Source: Burkholderia sp. TSV86 (GTDB lineage Bacteria > Pseudomonadota > Gammaproteobacteria > Burkholderiales > Burkholderiaceae). From it: DNA of 64,000 nt. This document shows positions 48,201 through 55,867 of the stretch, in pieces. Within the stretch, counting starts at the first letter, position 1. Each line of letters begins with the position of its first letter. The stretch is from assembly GCF_001522865.1 (NCBI RefSeq), contig NZ_LOWB01000103.1:62001-126000 (forward strand), in the 5' to 3' direction. The notes below the pieces were generated by a model. It worked only from the letters and a program-made list of their open reading frames with translations, was not told where the DNA came from and searched no databases. The translations under genes were made by a program, and so were the position numbers.

Positions 48201-49313
48201 CTGCAGGAACACGGCGACTATCCGCGCGCGGTCGGTCTATCGGTATGGGGAACCGCGACGATGCGCACCGGCGGCGACGATATCGCCCAGGCGCTCGCGC
48301 TGCTCGGCGTGCGGCCGAAATGGGCGCCGGGCAGCCATCGGGTGACCGATTTCGAGATTCTGCCGATCGAAATCTTCGACCGGCCGCGGATCGATGTGAC
48401 GCTGCGCGTGTCCGGCTTTTTTCGCGACGCGTTCGCAAACGTGATGCATTTGTTCGACGCGGCGGTGCAGGCGGTCGCGAACCTCGACGAGCCGCCGCAA
48501 CTCAACCCGATCCGCGAGCGCGTGCTGCGCGATACGCAGGCGCTCACGGCGCGCGGCATGCCGGCCGACGACGCGCGGCGGCGCGCCGGCTGGCGCGTGT
48601 TCGGCGCGCGGCCGGGCGGCTATGGCGCGGGGCTGCAGACGTTGATCGACGACGGCCGCTGGCAGACGGATGCCGACCTCGCGCACGCGTACCATGCGTG
48701 GGGCGGTTATGCATATGCGCAAAACAGCGCGGGCGAAGCCGCGCACGACGCGTTCGGAATGCGCCTTGCGGCGATCGACGCGGTCGTGCAAAACCAGGAC
48801 AGCCGCGAGCACGATATTCTCGATTCGAACGACTATTACCAGTTTCACGGCGGCATGGCGGTGGCGGTGCGGCACGCGTCCGGACAGCAGCCGAGCCTGT
48901 ATCACGGCGACCACGGCAACCCGGCCGCGCCACGGATCAACACGCTGCGCGAGGAGATCGCGCGGGTGATCCGCGCGCGCGTCGTCAATCCGAAGTGGAT
49001 CGGCGGCGTGAAGCGGCACGGCTACAAGGGCGCGGCGGAGATCGCCGCGACCGTCGATTATCTGTACGGCTACGATGCGACCGCGCGCGTGATCGCCGAT
49101 CATCAGTACGCACTCGTCGCCGACGCGTATTTGCACGATCCGGATACGCGCGCGTTCCTCGAGCGGCACAATCCGCACGCGCTGCACGGCATTTGCGAGC
49201 GGCTCGTCGAGGCGATGCAGCGTGGCCTGTGGCAGGAGCCGGGCGGGCACCGCGACGCGATCGAAAGCTATCTGCTCGCAAGCGAGCAGCTTCTGGAAGG
49301 GACACGGCAATGA
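45243..49313 (+). CDS. cobN: Cobaltochelatase large subunit CobN
   Basis: This 1356-residue protein carries the CobN/ChlH signatures ([63 protein letters not shown]). It inserts Co(II) into hydrogenobyrinic acid a,c-diamide with an ATPase partner pair. About 70 residues around 830-900 are Ala/Gly/Glu-rich and look like a lineage-specific insertion. The stop overlaps the next start (ATGA at 49310-49313). No cobS or cobT gene is visible; the partner subunits are encoded by the chlI/chlD-type gene directly behind. Confidence 0.96.
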   Translation: [1356 protein letters not shown]

Positions 49314-50674
49314 ACGACGCGACCACCAACGATCTGAACGGCGGCGCCCGCGGCGGGCCGGCCGAACCGGGCACGGCAGCGGCGGCGCGAACGGCGGCAG
49401 CGCCGCAGAACACCGCCGCGCTGCCGGCTGCCTATCCGTTTGCCGCGCTGATCGGCCAGCAGGCATTGCAGCAGGCGCTGCTGCTCGTCGCGGTCGATCC
49501 GGGCATCGGCGGGGTGCTCGTCAGCGGCCCGCGCGGCACGGCCAAATCCACCGCCGCACGCGCGCTCGCCGAACTGCTGCCCGAAGGGCGCTTTGTCACG
49601 CTGCCGCTATCGGCCAGCGACGAACAGGTGACGGGCTCGCTCGATCTCGCGAGCGCGCTTGCCGATCACACGGTGCGCTTCGCGCCGGGCCTGATCGCGC
49701 GCGCGCATCGCGGCGTGCTGTATGTCGACGAAATCAATCTGCTGCCGGACGCGCTCGTCGATACGCTGCTCGATGCCGCCGCAAGCGGCATCAACACAGT
49801 GGAGCGCGACGGCATCTCGCACAGCCATCCGGCGCGCTTCGCGCTCGTCGGCACGATGAATCCCGAGGAGGGCGAGTTGCGGCCGCAGTTGCTCGACCGT
49901 TTCGGGCTGATGGTCGAAGTCGGCAATTGTTATGACGCTGCGCTACGGCAGCAGATCGTCAAGATGCGGCTTGCGTTCGATCTCGATGCACATGCGTTCC
50001 GGGAGCCGTACCGCGATGCGCAGGCGGCGCTCGTCGCGCGGATTCGCGCTGCGCGTGACGCGTTGCCGGCGCTTGCATTCAGCGATGCCGCGCATGCGCG
50101 CGCCGCCGCGCTGTGCATCGACGCGGCGGTCGACGGGCTGCGCGGCGATCTGGTGATGCTGCGCGCCGCGCGGGCGCTGGCCGCGCTCGAAGGCGCGGCG
50201 TCGGTTGACGCGGCGCACGTCGGGCGCGTGGCCGCCGACGTGTTGCGCCATCGGCGCACGCGGCCCGATGCCGATACGGCGGGGGCTGCCGACGCGGCGG
50301 TGCATGCCGCGCGGCGCGCGCCGGCGGGCGATTCGCCCAGCCAAACGCCATCGAACCCGGCGGGCCGCGACGCATCGTCCAAACCAAATGACGACGCGCG
50401 TATCGAGCACGCCGCCGATCAGGCCAGCGAGCCGCCGCCATCAGCGCGAGCCGGGTTCCGCGCTGAAGCGGGCGGCACGGCGCACGCCGGAGCCCGCGCG
50501 TCGTCCGGCGCGGACGGGGTGAACCGCCCGGTTCGCGGGGCCACCGCGCAAACCCGCGCGGACGCCGCGTCGCCGGCCGATCGCGACTGGGGCCATCTGC
50601 CGCCCGAACCGGTGGGAATGGCCCCGGCGCCGGCCGTCAAGCGCGTGATTGCGCTGCCGCTAAAAAAACGCTGA
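49310..50674 (+). CDS. chlD: Cobaltochelatase AAA+ subunit (ChlI/BchI-like), 0-frame product
   Basis: This is a 454-residue AAA+ ATPase. It has Walker A SGPRGTAKSTAARAL near 67, Walker B GVLYVDEINLL near 140, sensor GTMNPEEGELRPQLLDRFGL near 183, and then a ~100-residue Pro/Ala/Asp-rich linker. That domain plus acidic-proline linker is the N-terminal layout of ChlD rather than of ChlI. The frame ends CTA AAA AAA CGC TGA. The A7 run, with a hairpin behind it, would allow a -1 shift into the VWA frame (see the 50662 and 50668 features). This could yield both a short ChlI-like and a long ChlD-like subunit (about 683 residues) to work with CobN. Confidence 0.9.
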   Translation: MNDATTNDLNGGARGGPAEPGTAAAARTAAAPQNTAALPAAYPFAALIGQQALQQALLLVAVDPGIGGVLVSGPRGTAKSTAARALAELLPEGRFVTLPLSASDEQVTGSLDLASALADHTVRFAPGLIARAHRGVLYVDEINLLPDALVDTLLDAAASGINTVERDGISHSHPARFALVGTMNPEEGELRPQLLDRFGLMVEVGNCYDAALRQQIVKMRLAFDLDAHAFREPYRDAQAALVARIRAARDALPALAFSDAAHARAAALCIDAAVDGLRGDLVMLRAARALAALEGAASVDAAHVGRVAADVLRHRRTRPDADTAGAADAAVHAARRAPAGDSPSQTPSNPAGRDASSKPNDDARIEHAADQASEPPPSARAGFRAEAGGTAHAGARASSGADGVNRPVRGATAQTRADAASPADRDWGHLPPEPVGMAPAPAVKRVIALPLKKR

Positions 50675-50698
50675 GCCATCGGACGGATGCCGCCGATG
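50662..50698 (+). promoter_or_regulatory. Candidate programmed -1 ribosomal frameshift site
   Basis: In the AAA+ frame the slippery heptamer reads A-AAA-AAA (50662-50668), just before the stop at 50672. After an 8-nt spacer comes a hairpin: CATCGG (50677-50682), a bulged A, CGG, loop ATG, CCG, CCGATG (50693-50698), giving 9 base pairs that are almost all GC. Slippery run, spacer length and stem are the textbook parts of -1 frameshifting. Programmed frameshifting in chlD genes of cobN-containing bacteria has been proposed (Antonov 2020, from memory). Confidence 0.75.
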
Positions 50699-51360
50699 CC
50701 GCCGTCGCGCCCCATGCGTCCGGCAACGGCCTTCGATGGCTCGACACCGGCATACGCAAACGCTGCGCGCGCGGCGAACCCGGCTCGCGCATCGCATGGC
50801 GCGCCACGCTCGCGGCCGCGCGCGGCGACGCGCTGCGCGCCGAGCATCTGCGCTATCGGCCGCGATCGGGCAGCCCCGGCGCGCTGCATTGCTTCGTGCT
50901 CGATTGCTCCGCGTCGATGCTCGCACACGGACGTCTTGCGCGTGCAAAGGGGCTGGTTGTCGCATTGTTCGATTGCCTCGCGCGCGAACGCGCGGCGGCG
51001 GCGCTCGTTTGCTTCGGCGGCGGCTCGGCCAACGTGCGCTTCGGCCCGGCCGTGCCGCGCTGGTGGAACGAGCGCTGGCTCGCGCCGATCGGCGGCGGCG
51101 GCGGCACGCCGTTCGCGCAAGGGATCGACGCCGCGCAGCGGCTGCTCGCGCGCGCCGCGCGTCGGCAGCCGCAGCAAGCGCGCTGGCTCTGGGTGCTGTC
51201 CGACGGACGCACTCGCGAAACACCGGCGCGTCCCGTCCATGCCGAGCGGATCGTCGTCGTCGATTTCGATGACGCGTCCGTCCGGCTCGGCCGCTGCGCC
51301 CGGCTGGCCCGCGCGTGGGGCGCGACGCTGATCGAGCCGGATGCGCTCGGTAGCGGCTGA
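50668..51360 (+). CDS. chlD: VWA domain of the chelatase D-subunit, expressed by -1 frameshift
   Basis: The frame encodes the C-terminal half of a ChlD-like protein. It has an integrin-I lead segment (IAWRATLAAARGDALRAEHLRYR) and then a VWA domain with a complete metal site: LDCSASM, GGGGTPF and WVLSDGR. The homologous lead segment starts well before any ATG, GTG or TTG in this frame. The first is a GTG at 50896, inside the VWA core strand. The frame is open back through the end of the AAA+ gene, so it is best read as the -1 extension of that gene. A CTG at 50671 overlapping the AAA+ stop is the only other start option. Confidence 0.8.
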   Translation, partial: TLSHRTDAADAAVAPHASGNGLRWLDTGIRKRCARGEPGSRIAWRATLAAARGDALRAEHLRYRPRSGSPGALHCFVLDCSASMLAHGRLARAKGLVVALFDCLARERAAAALVCFGGGSANVRFGPAVPRWWNERWLAPIGGGGGTPFAQGIDAAQRLLARAARRQPQQARWLWVLSDGRTRETPARPVHAERIVVVDFDDASVRLGRCARLARAWGATLIEPDALGSG

Positions 51361-51427
51361 TCGCCGGCGGCGCGGCCGATATGCGATCATCGGCCGATAT
51401 TCACTCGACCTTGCGGAGCCGACCAGC

Positions 51428-52126
51428 ATGACCGACGAGCAGCCGACCATCGAAATCGAAACCGGTCCTAACCCGACATTCGCCGTGATCCTGATGCATG
51501 GTCTCGGCGCCGACGCGCACGACTTCGTGCCGTTGATTCCGGAATTGCACCTGCGCGATGCGCCAGCCGTGCGTTTCGTGCTGCCGAACGCGCCCGAGAT
51601 TGCGGTGACCGCGAACAACGGCTATGTGATGCGCGCGTGGTACGACATTTTGTCGTTCCAGACGCTTGGCCGGCAGGTCGACGAAGCGGGAGTCGAGGCG
51701 TCCTGCGCGACGGTGCGCCGGCTGATCGACGCGGAAAACCGGCGCGGTATTCCGACTTCGCGGATTTTCGTCGCGGGCTTTTCGCAGGGCGGCGCGATGA
51801 CTTATTCGGCGGGGCTCACGCATCCGGATACGCTTGCCGGCCTGATCGTGCTGTCCGGATATATTCCGTCGCCGGACTTCATCGATAGGCGGCTCGCCGA
51901 AGCGAATCGAAGCACGCCGATCTTCGCCGCGCACGGCACCAGCGATGACGTTCTACCGGTCGCGCTCGGCGAGGCCGCGCGCGATTTCGCAACGGCGCGC
52001 GGCGCGGGCGCCGGCTCGCGCGTCGAATGGCACGCGTATCCGATGCCGCATTCGGTTTGCGCGGAAGAGGTCGATGCGTTGCGCGGCTGGCTGCATGCGC
52101 GGATTGCCGCGCTTGCCTCGGCGTGA
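51428..52126 (+). CDS. Carboxylesterase/phospholipase family alpha/beta hydrolase
   Basis: This is a 232-residue hydrolase of the bacterial carboxylesterase (EstB/acyl-protein thioesterase-like) family. It has the oxyanion motif LMHGLGADAHDF near 20, nucleophile GFSQGGAM (Ser near 117), Asp in HGTSDDVLP near 172 and His in PMPHSVCAEE near 205. No signal peptide is seen, so it is cytoplasmic. ATG 51428 is chosen. It lies 67 bases after the chelatase gene but has no obvious link to B12. It ends at a strong terminator. The natural substrate is unknown. Confidence 0.92.
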   Translation: MTDEQPTIEIETGPNPTFAVILMHGLGADAHDFVPLIPELHLRDAPAVRFVLPNAPEIAVTANNGYVMRAWYDILSFQTLGRQVDEAGVEASCATVRRLIDAENRRGIPTSRIFVAGFSQGGAMTYSAGLTHPDTLAGLIVLSGYIPSPDFIDRRLAEANRSTPIFAAHGTSDDVLPVALGEAARDFATARGAGAGSRVEWHAYPMPHSVCAEEVDALRGWLHARIAALASA

Positions 52127-52188
52127 GCGCCGGAAACGGTCGAACTAAACGGTCGAACTAAGCGGTTTGATGATTGATGCGGCACTAG

Positions 52189-52219
52189 AATGGTCGAAAT
52201 GGGCTTCGACCATTTTTTT
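52189..52219 (+). terminator. Rho-independent terminator after the carboxylesterase gene
   Basis: A perfect 10-bp stem AATGGTCGAA/TTCGACCATT with a 6-nt loop is followed by seven Ts. It closes the permease-cobW-cobN-chlD-esterase transcription unit. Confidence 0.9.
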
Positions 52220-52514
52220 GTTTGCCCATCGTCGAGCTGCGCTTGAGCCGCGTGCGAAGCGCTTCGAAAAATTCGACGATCCACGCCCTCTCGATCACGT
52301 TGTCGCGCAGCCGCTGTGGTCCTTACGCGCGGGGAAGCGCCTCGCGCGAACTGTGTTGATACGCGGATGAAGCCGGCCGACGCGGCATCGCGATACAAAC
52401 CGTCCGATTGCGCATCCGCATTTTCGCCGGCATGCGAAGTATTGCGGTGCACACGCTGTTCGCTGAGGCTGCATCACGGATGATCTTTTTTCCAACTTCG
52501 GCTCGGACACACCC
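52220..52514. other. Intergenic region upstream of the F-box gene
   Basis: No gene seen. It should hold the promoter of the F-box gene, but no clear -35/-10 pair, no good Shine-Dalgarno and no TTCG-N16-TTCG type III regulon box were found. Confidence 0.35.
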
Positions 52515-53930
52515 ATGCCAGGCAATCCCCACCTTATCCGCCGCACGCACTCCGCGACAGATTTGACCGTTACCCCGGAGCCTGTCGAGGGTGCCGCTCA
52601 CACCAGCGCCGGCAGTAGCGCCGCGCCATCCCAACGTTCTGAGCCGAGCCGCTCGCCATCTCTCGCTCTTCAACCGGACTCCGGACGATTGAAAGAGTTG
52701 CAGAGCTTGCCCCCGGAACTCACCCGGCTGGTCGCATCGCATCTGCCGCCCAGGGACAGGCTTTCACTGGCCGGCACCAGTCGATCGTTGAATCATCGGC
52801 TCGAGATAGAACAAGAGGCTGCGCGGATCACCCTGGGAGCGGCTAGGGCGCGCACAGCCGACAACCTGACCGGTTTGCTGACACGCGTTGCGAGACTTCC
52901 CAAGTCTTTCCAACGCGAGCCGTTCATGGCGCTTGCTGCGCAGATCCGTCAGCTACCGGAAGCTGGCCGGACGGCGACCTTCGATGGCATGTTCAACGCG
53001 CTCCGGCAGCTGCCTGCCGAACATCGCCACGGGCCGCTCAGTTCGCTCGCTTCGATGATCGAGCACCTACCGGATGCCGATCAGATGGCGGCATTCAACG
53101 GCGCATTCAACGCGGCTGGACAACTGCCCGGCGAATACCGCCACGGGCCGCTCGAGGCGCTCGCCCCGATGATCGGGCGTCTGCCGAGCGCGGCCCGGAC
53201 GAAGGCGTTCAATGGCGTTTTCGGCGCAATCGGGCAACTGTCCGCCGGACGCCGCTGCGGACCGCTCGGCGCGCTCGTTCCCATGATCAGGCATTTGCCG
53301 GGAGAGACGCGAGAGACGGCGTTCGATCGCGTGTTCGCCGCGACCCAGCAACTGCCCGCCGGGCTGCGCCGCGAGCCACTTAGCGCACTCGCCCGCATGA
53401 TCGAGCATTTGCCGCAGGCCGACCTGATGACGGTGTTCAATCGTATTTCCGACGCAACCGGACACTTGCCCGCTCAACACCGTCACGAACCACTCGGGAC
53501 GCTTGCCAGGTGGATCGGACGTTTGCCGCTAGTCGATCGGACGCTGATGTTCGATCGCATTCTCGTTCAGGCCCGGCAACTGCCCGGCGAACGCCGCAGC
53601 GAGCCGCTCACGGAGCTTGCCAGCCATATCTGGACGCTGCCGTTAGCCGACAGGGCGGCAGCGTTCGATGGCGTTTTCGATGCGGGCGGACAACTGCCCG
53701 ACGAATTCCGCCACGGGCTGCTCAATACACTTGCGACCTGGATCGGGGTTTTGCCGTCAGCCCATCGGACGGCGGCGTTCGACAGCGTTCTCGGCGCGGC
53801 CGCTCGACTGCCCGGCGACTACCCTCTCCAGCAGCTCAACAATGCACTCCTCATTACGATTGGGAGTCTGGCGCAAGAGGATCAGGCCATGGCGCTCCAT
53901 CGTCTGAACCAATCTATTATTTCCGTGTGA
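52515..53930 (+). CDS. F-box protein with eight 38-residue helical repeats (putative host-directed effector)
   Basis: This is a 471-residue protein with no signal peptide and a Ser/Thr/Pro-rich N-terminus (about 1-60), as in many type III effectors. Residues about 63-100 fit an F-box (LQSLPPELTRLVASHLPPRD then LSLAGTSRSLNHRL). From about 145 to 450 there are eight tandem 38-residue repeats with the pattern LP-x3-R-x3-F-x3-F-x5-QLP-x3-R-x3-L-x2-LA-x-MI, probably alpha-helical and solenoid-like. Bacterial F-box proteins usually recruit host SKP1-cullin ubiquitin ligases, with the repeat region choosing targets. Function and secretion are inferred. The gene is monocistronic between a terminator and an inverted repeat, in an accessory segment that splits the B12 genes. 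Confidence 0.8.
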   Translation: MPGNPHLIRRTHSATDLTVTPEPVEGAAHTSAGSSAAPSQRSEPSRSPSLALQPDSGRLKELQSLPPELTRLVASHLPPRDRLSLAGTSRSLNHRLEIEQEAARITLGAARARTADNLTGLLTRVARLPKSFQREPFMALAAQIRQLPEAGRTATFDGMFNALRQLPAEHRHGPLSSLASMIEHLPDADQMAAFNGAFNAAGQLPGEYRHGPLEALAPMIGRLPSAARTKAFNGVFGAIGQLSAGRRCGPLGALVPMIRHLPGETRETAFDRVFAATQQLPAGLRREPLSALARMIEHLPQADLMTVFNRISDATGHLPAQHRHEPLGTLARWIGRLPLVDRTLMFDRILVQARQLPGERRSEPLTELASHIWTLPLADRAAAFDGVFDAGGQLPDEFRHGLLNTLATWIGVLPSAHRTAAFDSVLGAAARLPGDYPLQQLNNALLITIGSLAQEDQAMALHRLNQSIISV

Positions 53931-54282
53931 CGCGGTGGCCCGCTGCGCGACGGGCAGCGGATCTTTGCCGTGGGCCGCCGGTGGCGGTCCATTCCGGTTG
54001 CAATTGCCGGCACGTCGATTCGTTCGACGTGCCGGCCTTAGGATCGTGCCGATCGTCGCGCAGTGAATCATCAAAAGACCGCCGTTCGCGCGTGCGCGTT
54101 ACCGTGCGCAACGCCGTTGACTTCCGTCGGCTTCGGCGCGAATCCGCGGCGAAGCCCGAACGCCGGTGTCGGCGCAACCCGATGCCGGGACAGCGGGCGA
54201 TGTGCACCGCCGCAAGCGGCGCCTCCCTTCAGCGATGCGCAACAGGAGGGAGGTACCCAGACCGCTCGTTCTTGCGCAATCC
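53931..54282. other. Intergenic region between convergent F-box and chitinase genes
   Basis: No gene seen. The 13-bp inverted repeat at 54006-54036 is the main structure; the rest is GC-rich without a coherent frame. Confidence 0.4.
54006..54036. terminator. Perfect 13-bp inverted repeat between the F-box and chitinase genes
   Basis: GCCGGCACGTCGA and TCGACGTGCCGGC pair around a 5-nt loop. There is no T-run, but the position between two convergent genes suggests a bidirectional terminator or RNA-end stabiliser. Confidence 0.5.
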
Positions 54283-55638
54283 TTACGATTTCACCCACAC
54301 GCCGCCCGCGCTCGGCACGTTGCCCTGCGTCCACCACTGCGCGCAGTACTTCGCGCCCTGATACATCACGCAGGTGCCGCCCGGGTACGACGCGTCAGGC
54401 GACCAGGTTGGCGTGCCGCCGCTGACCGGTTTCCAGACCGCTGCCTGCCCCGGCACTTCGCCTTGCGTCCACCATTGCGCCTGATACGTGATGCCCTGGT
54501 ACGTGACCGTCTGGCCCGCCGTATAGACTTGGCTTGCCGACCACGGCGCGGCCGACGGGGGCGTGCCGCCGCCCGTTGTGCCGCCGTAGTTCGGATCTTG
54601 CGTGACGCCGGTGCCCCAGTGTCCGGCGGCCTGCTTGAAGATCGCGGCGAACGCATACGGTTGTTGAACGATGCCCGAGCAAGTATCGGAAACCGACGCG
54701 CCATTGTTCGGGCACGCTTGATCGCGGCCTGCCGACCAGTTGCTGATCAAGCCGTAGCCATTGGCACGCGCGGCGTTCAACACGCTCTGCGCGTTGGCCA
54801 GCGTGAAGGTTTCGCCTTGCACGTCGTTCATGCCGATCATCGGCGTGACGCCGATCCGCTGCCAGAGCTGCGCACTGGTCTGCGGCTGACCGATGGCCTT
54901 ATACGCGATATCGAGCTGCGAATAAAGCGCCTGCGCGGCGCCGATCGCGGCGGCGCCCATGTCGAGGTTCGCCGGGCCGTAGTCCATCGTCATGATGTTG
55001 AGCGCATCGATCGCCGTCTTGTTCGCAAGCGCCGCGTTCAGCACGTTCAGACCGTCGTCTATGAGACCCGTCGGCATCACGGGCAGCGTCAACGTGACCG
55101 ACAGCGTCTTGCCCTTCGCCGCATACTCGGCCTGAAGCTGCGACACTGCTTGAAAATTGCGCGCGACGGCCGCGCTGTCCTGCTGCGCGGCGCCTTCGAT
55201 GTCGAAATCGAGGTGGCGAAGGTCGTATGTATCGATGACCGTCTGATATGCGGTCTTCAGCGCGGGCACGCTCGAGCACGCCTGCATCAGCGGCGTGCCA
55301 GCCGCGCCGCCGAACGATACCGCGACTTCGCCGCCTTTCGCGCGGTAGCTGGCAAGCGATGCCGCAATCGACGCGAGCAGATCGCCGCTCGCGCCGCCCC
55401 CAATCTGCTGAACGCCGCCCCACGACGGCACGCACTGGCCGTTCGAGACGACGAACGCGAGCGTGAACTGCTGGATGCCTTGCGTGACGCCGATCTTGTC
55501 GATTTGCGGCGTCGGATAGAGCGTCACGTCAAGATACGGCGCGTAGACGCCCGTCGCATGACAGACGCCCGCCGCAGCGAGCATCCAGCCCGCGGCGAGC
55601 GCACGCGGGACGAACCGAGACAACCGACTGGTTTTCAT
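54283..55638 (-). CDS. Secreted GH18 chitinase with two C-terminal chitin-binding domains
   Basis: This is a 451-residue secreted enzyme. The signal peptide is residues 1-28 (cleavage after CHA). A GH18 barrel follows, with catalytic LDFDIEG (Asp-x-Asp-x-Glu) near 145 and IMTMDYGPA near 215. A Gly-rich linker leads to two CBM5/12-type modules (about 345-400 and 405-451), each with AQWWTQGxVP aromatic residues. It hydrolyses chitin outside the cell. GGAGA precedes ATG 55638. It is monocistronic and faces the F-box gene. Single-domain GH18 enzymes of this kind resemble ChiD-type chitinases. Confidence 0.93.
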   Translation of the reverse strand: MKTSRLSRFVPRALAAGWMLAAAGVCHATGVYAPYLDVTLYPTPQIDKIGVTQGIQQFTLAFVVSNGQCVPSWGGVQQIGGGASGDLLASIAASLASYRAKGGEVAVSFGGAAGTPLMQACSSVPALKTAYQTVIDTYDLRHLDFDIEGAAQQDSAAVARNFQAVSQLQAEYAAKGKTLSVTLTLPVMPTGLIDDGLNVLNAALANKTAIDALNIMTMDYGPANLDMGAAAIGAAQALYSQLDIAYKAIGQPQTSAQLWQRIGVTPMIGMNDVQGETFTLANAQSVLNAARANGYGLISNWSAGRDQACPNNGASVSDTCSGIVQQPYAFAAIFKQAAGHWGTGVTQDPNYGGTTGGGTPPSAAPWSASQVYTAGQTVTYQGITYQAQWWTQGEVPGQAAVWKPVSGGTPTWSPDASYPGGTCVMYQGAKYCAQWWTQGNVPSAGGVWVKS

Positions 55639-55867
55639 GATGTGTCTCCATGTTGGGGAGGCGGGACATGCTGGCCCACATGTCGCCGCCGGGCCGCCGC
55701 GTTCGATGCGGCGATCGATGCATCGGCGCGCACATCATGGAGGATTCCGGGCAAAAAGGAATGATTGGTTATGTTGTTTACTGTGTTATTTCTTATCAGT
55801 TGACAATCAATTCGGCTTCCTGTTCAAAAGCACCCCGAAACAATTTCGCGGATTGCTGATCGATCGA

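Noticed and set aside
52459..52500. Possible TTCG-type type III regulon box upstream of the F-box gene
   Set aside because: The two TTCG elements are 34 bases apart instead of 16.
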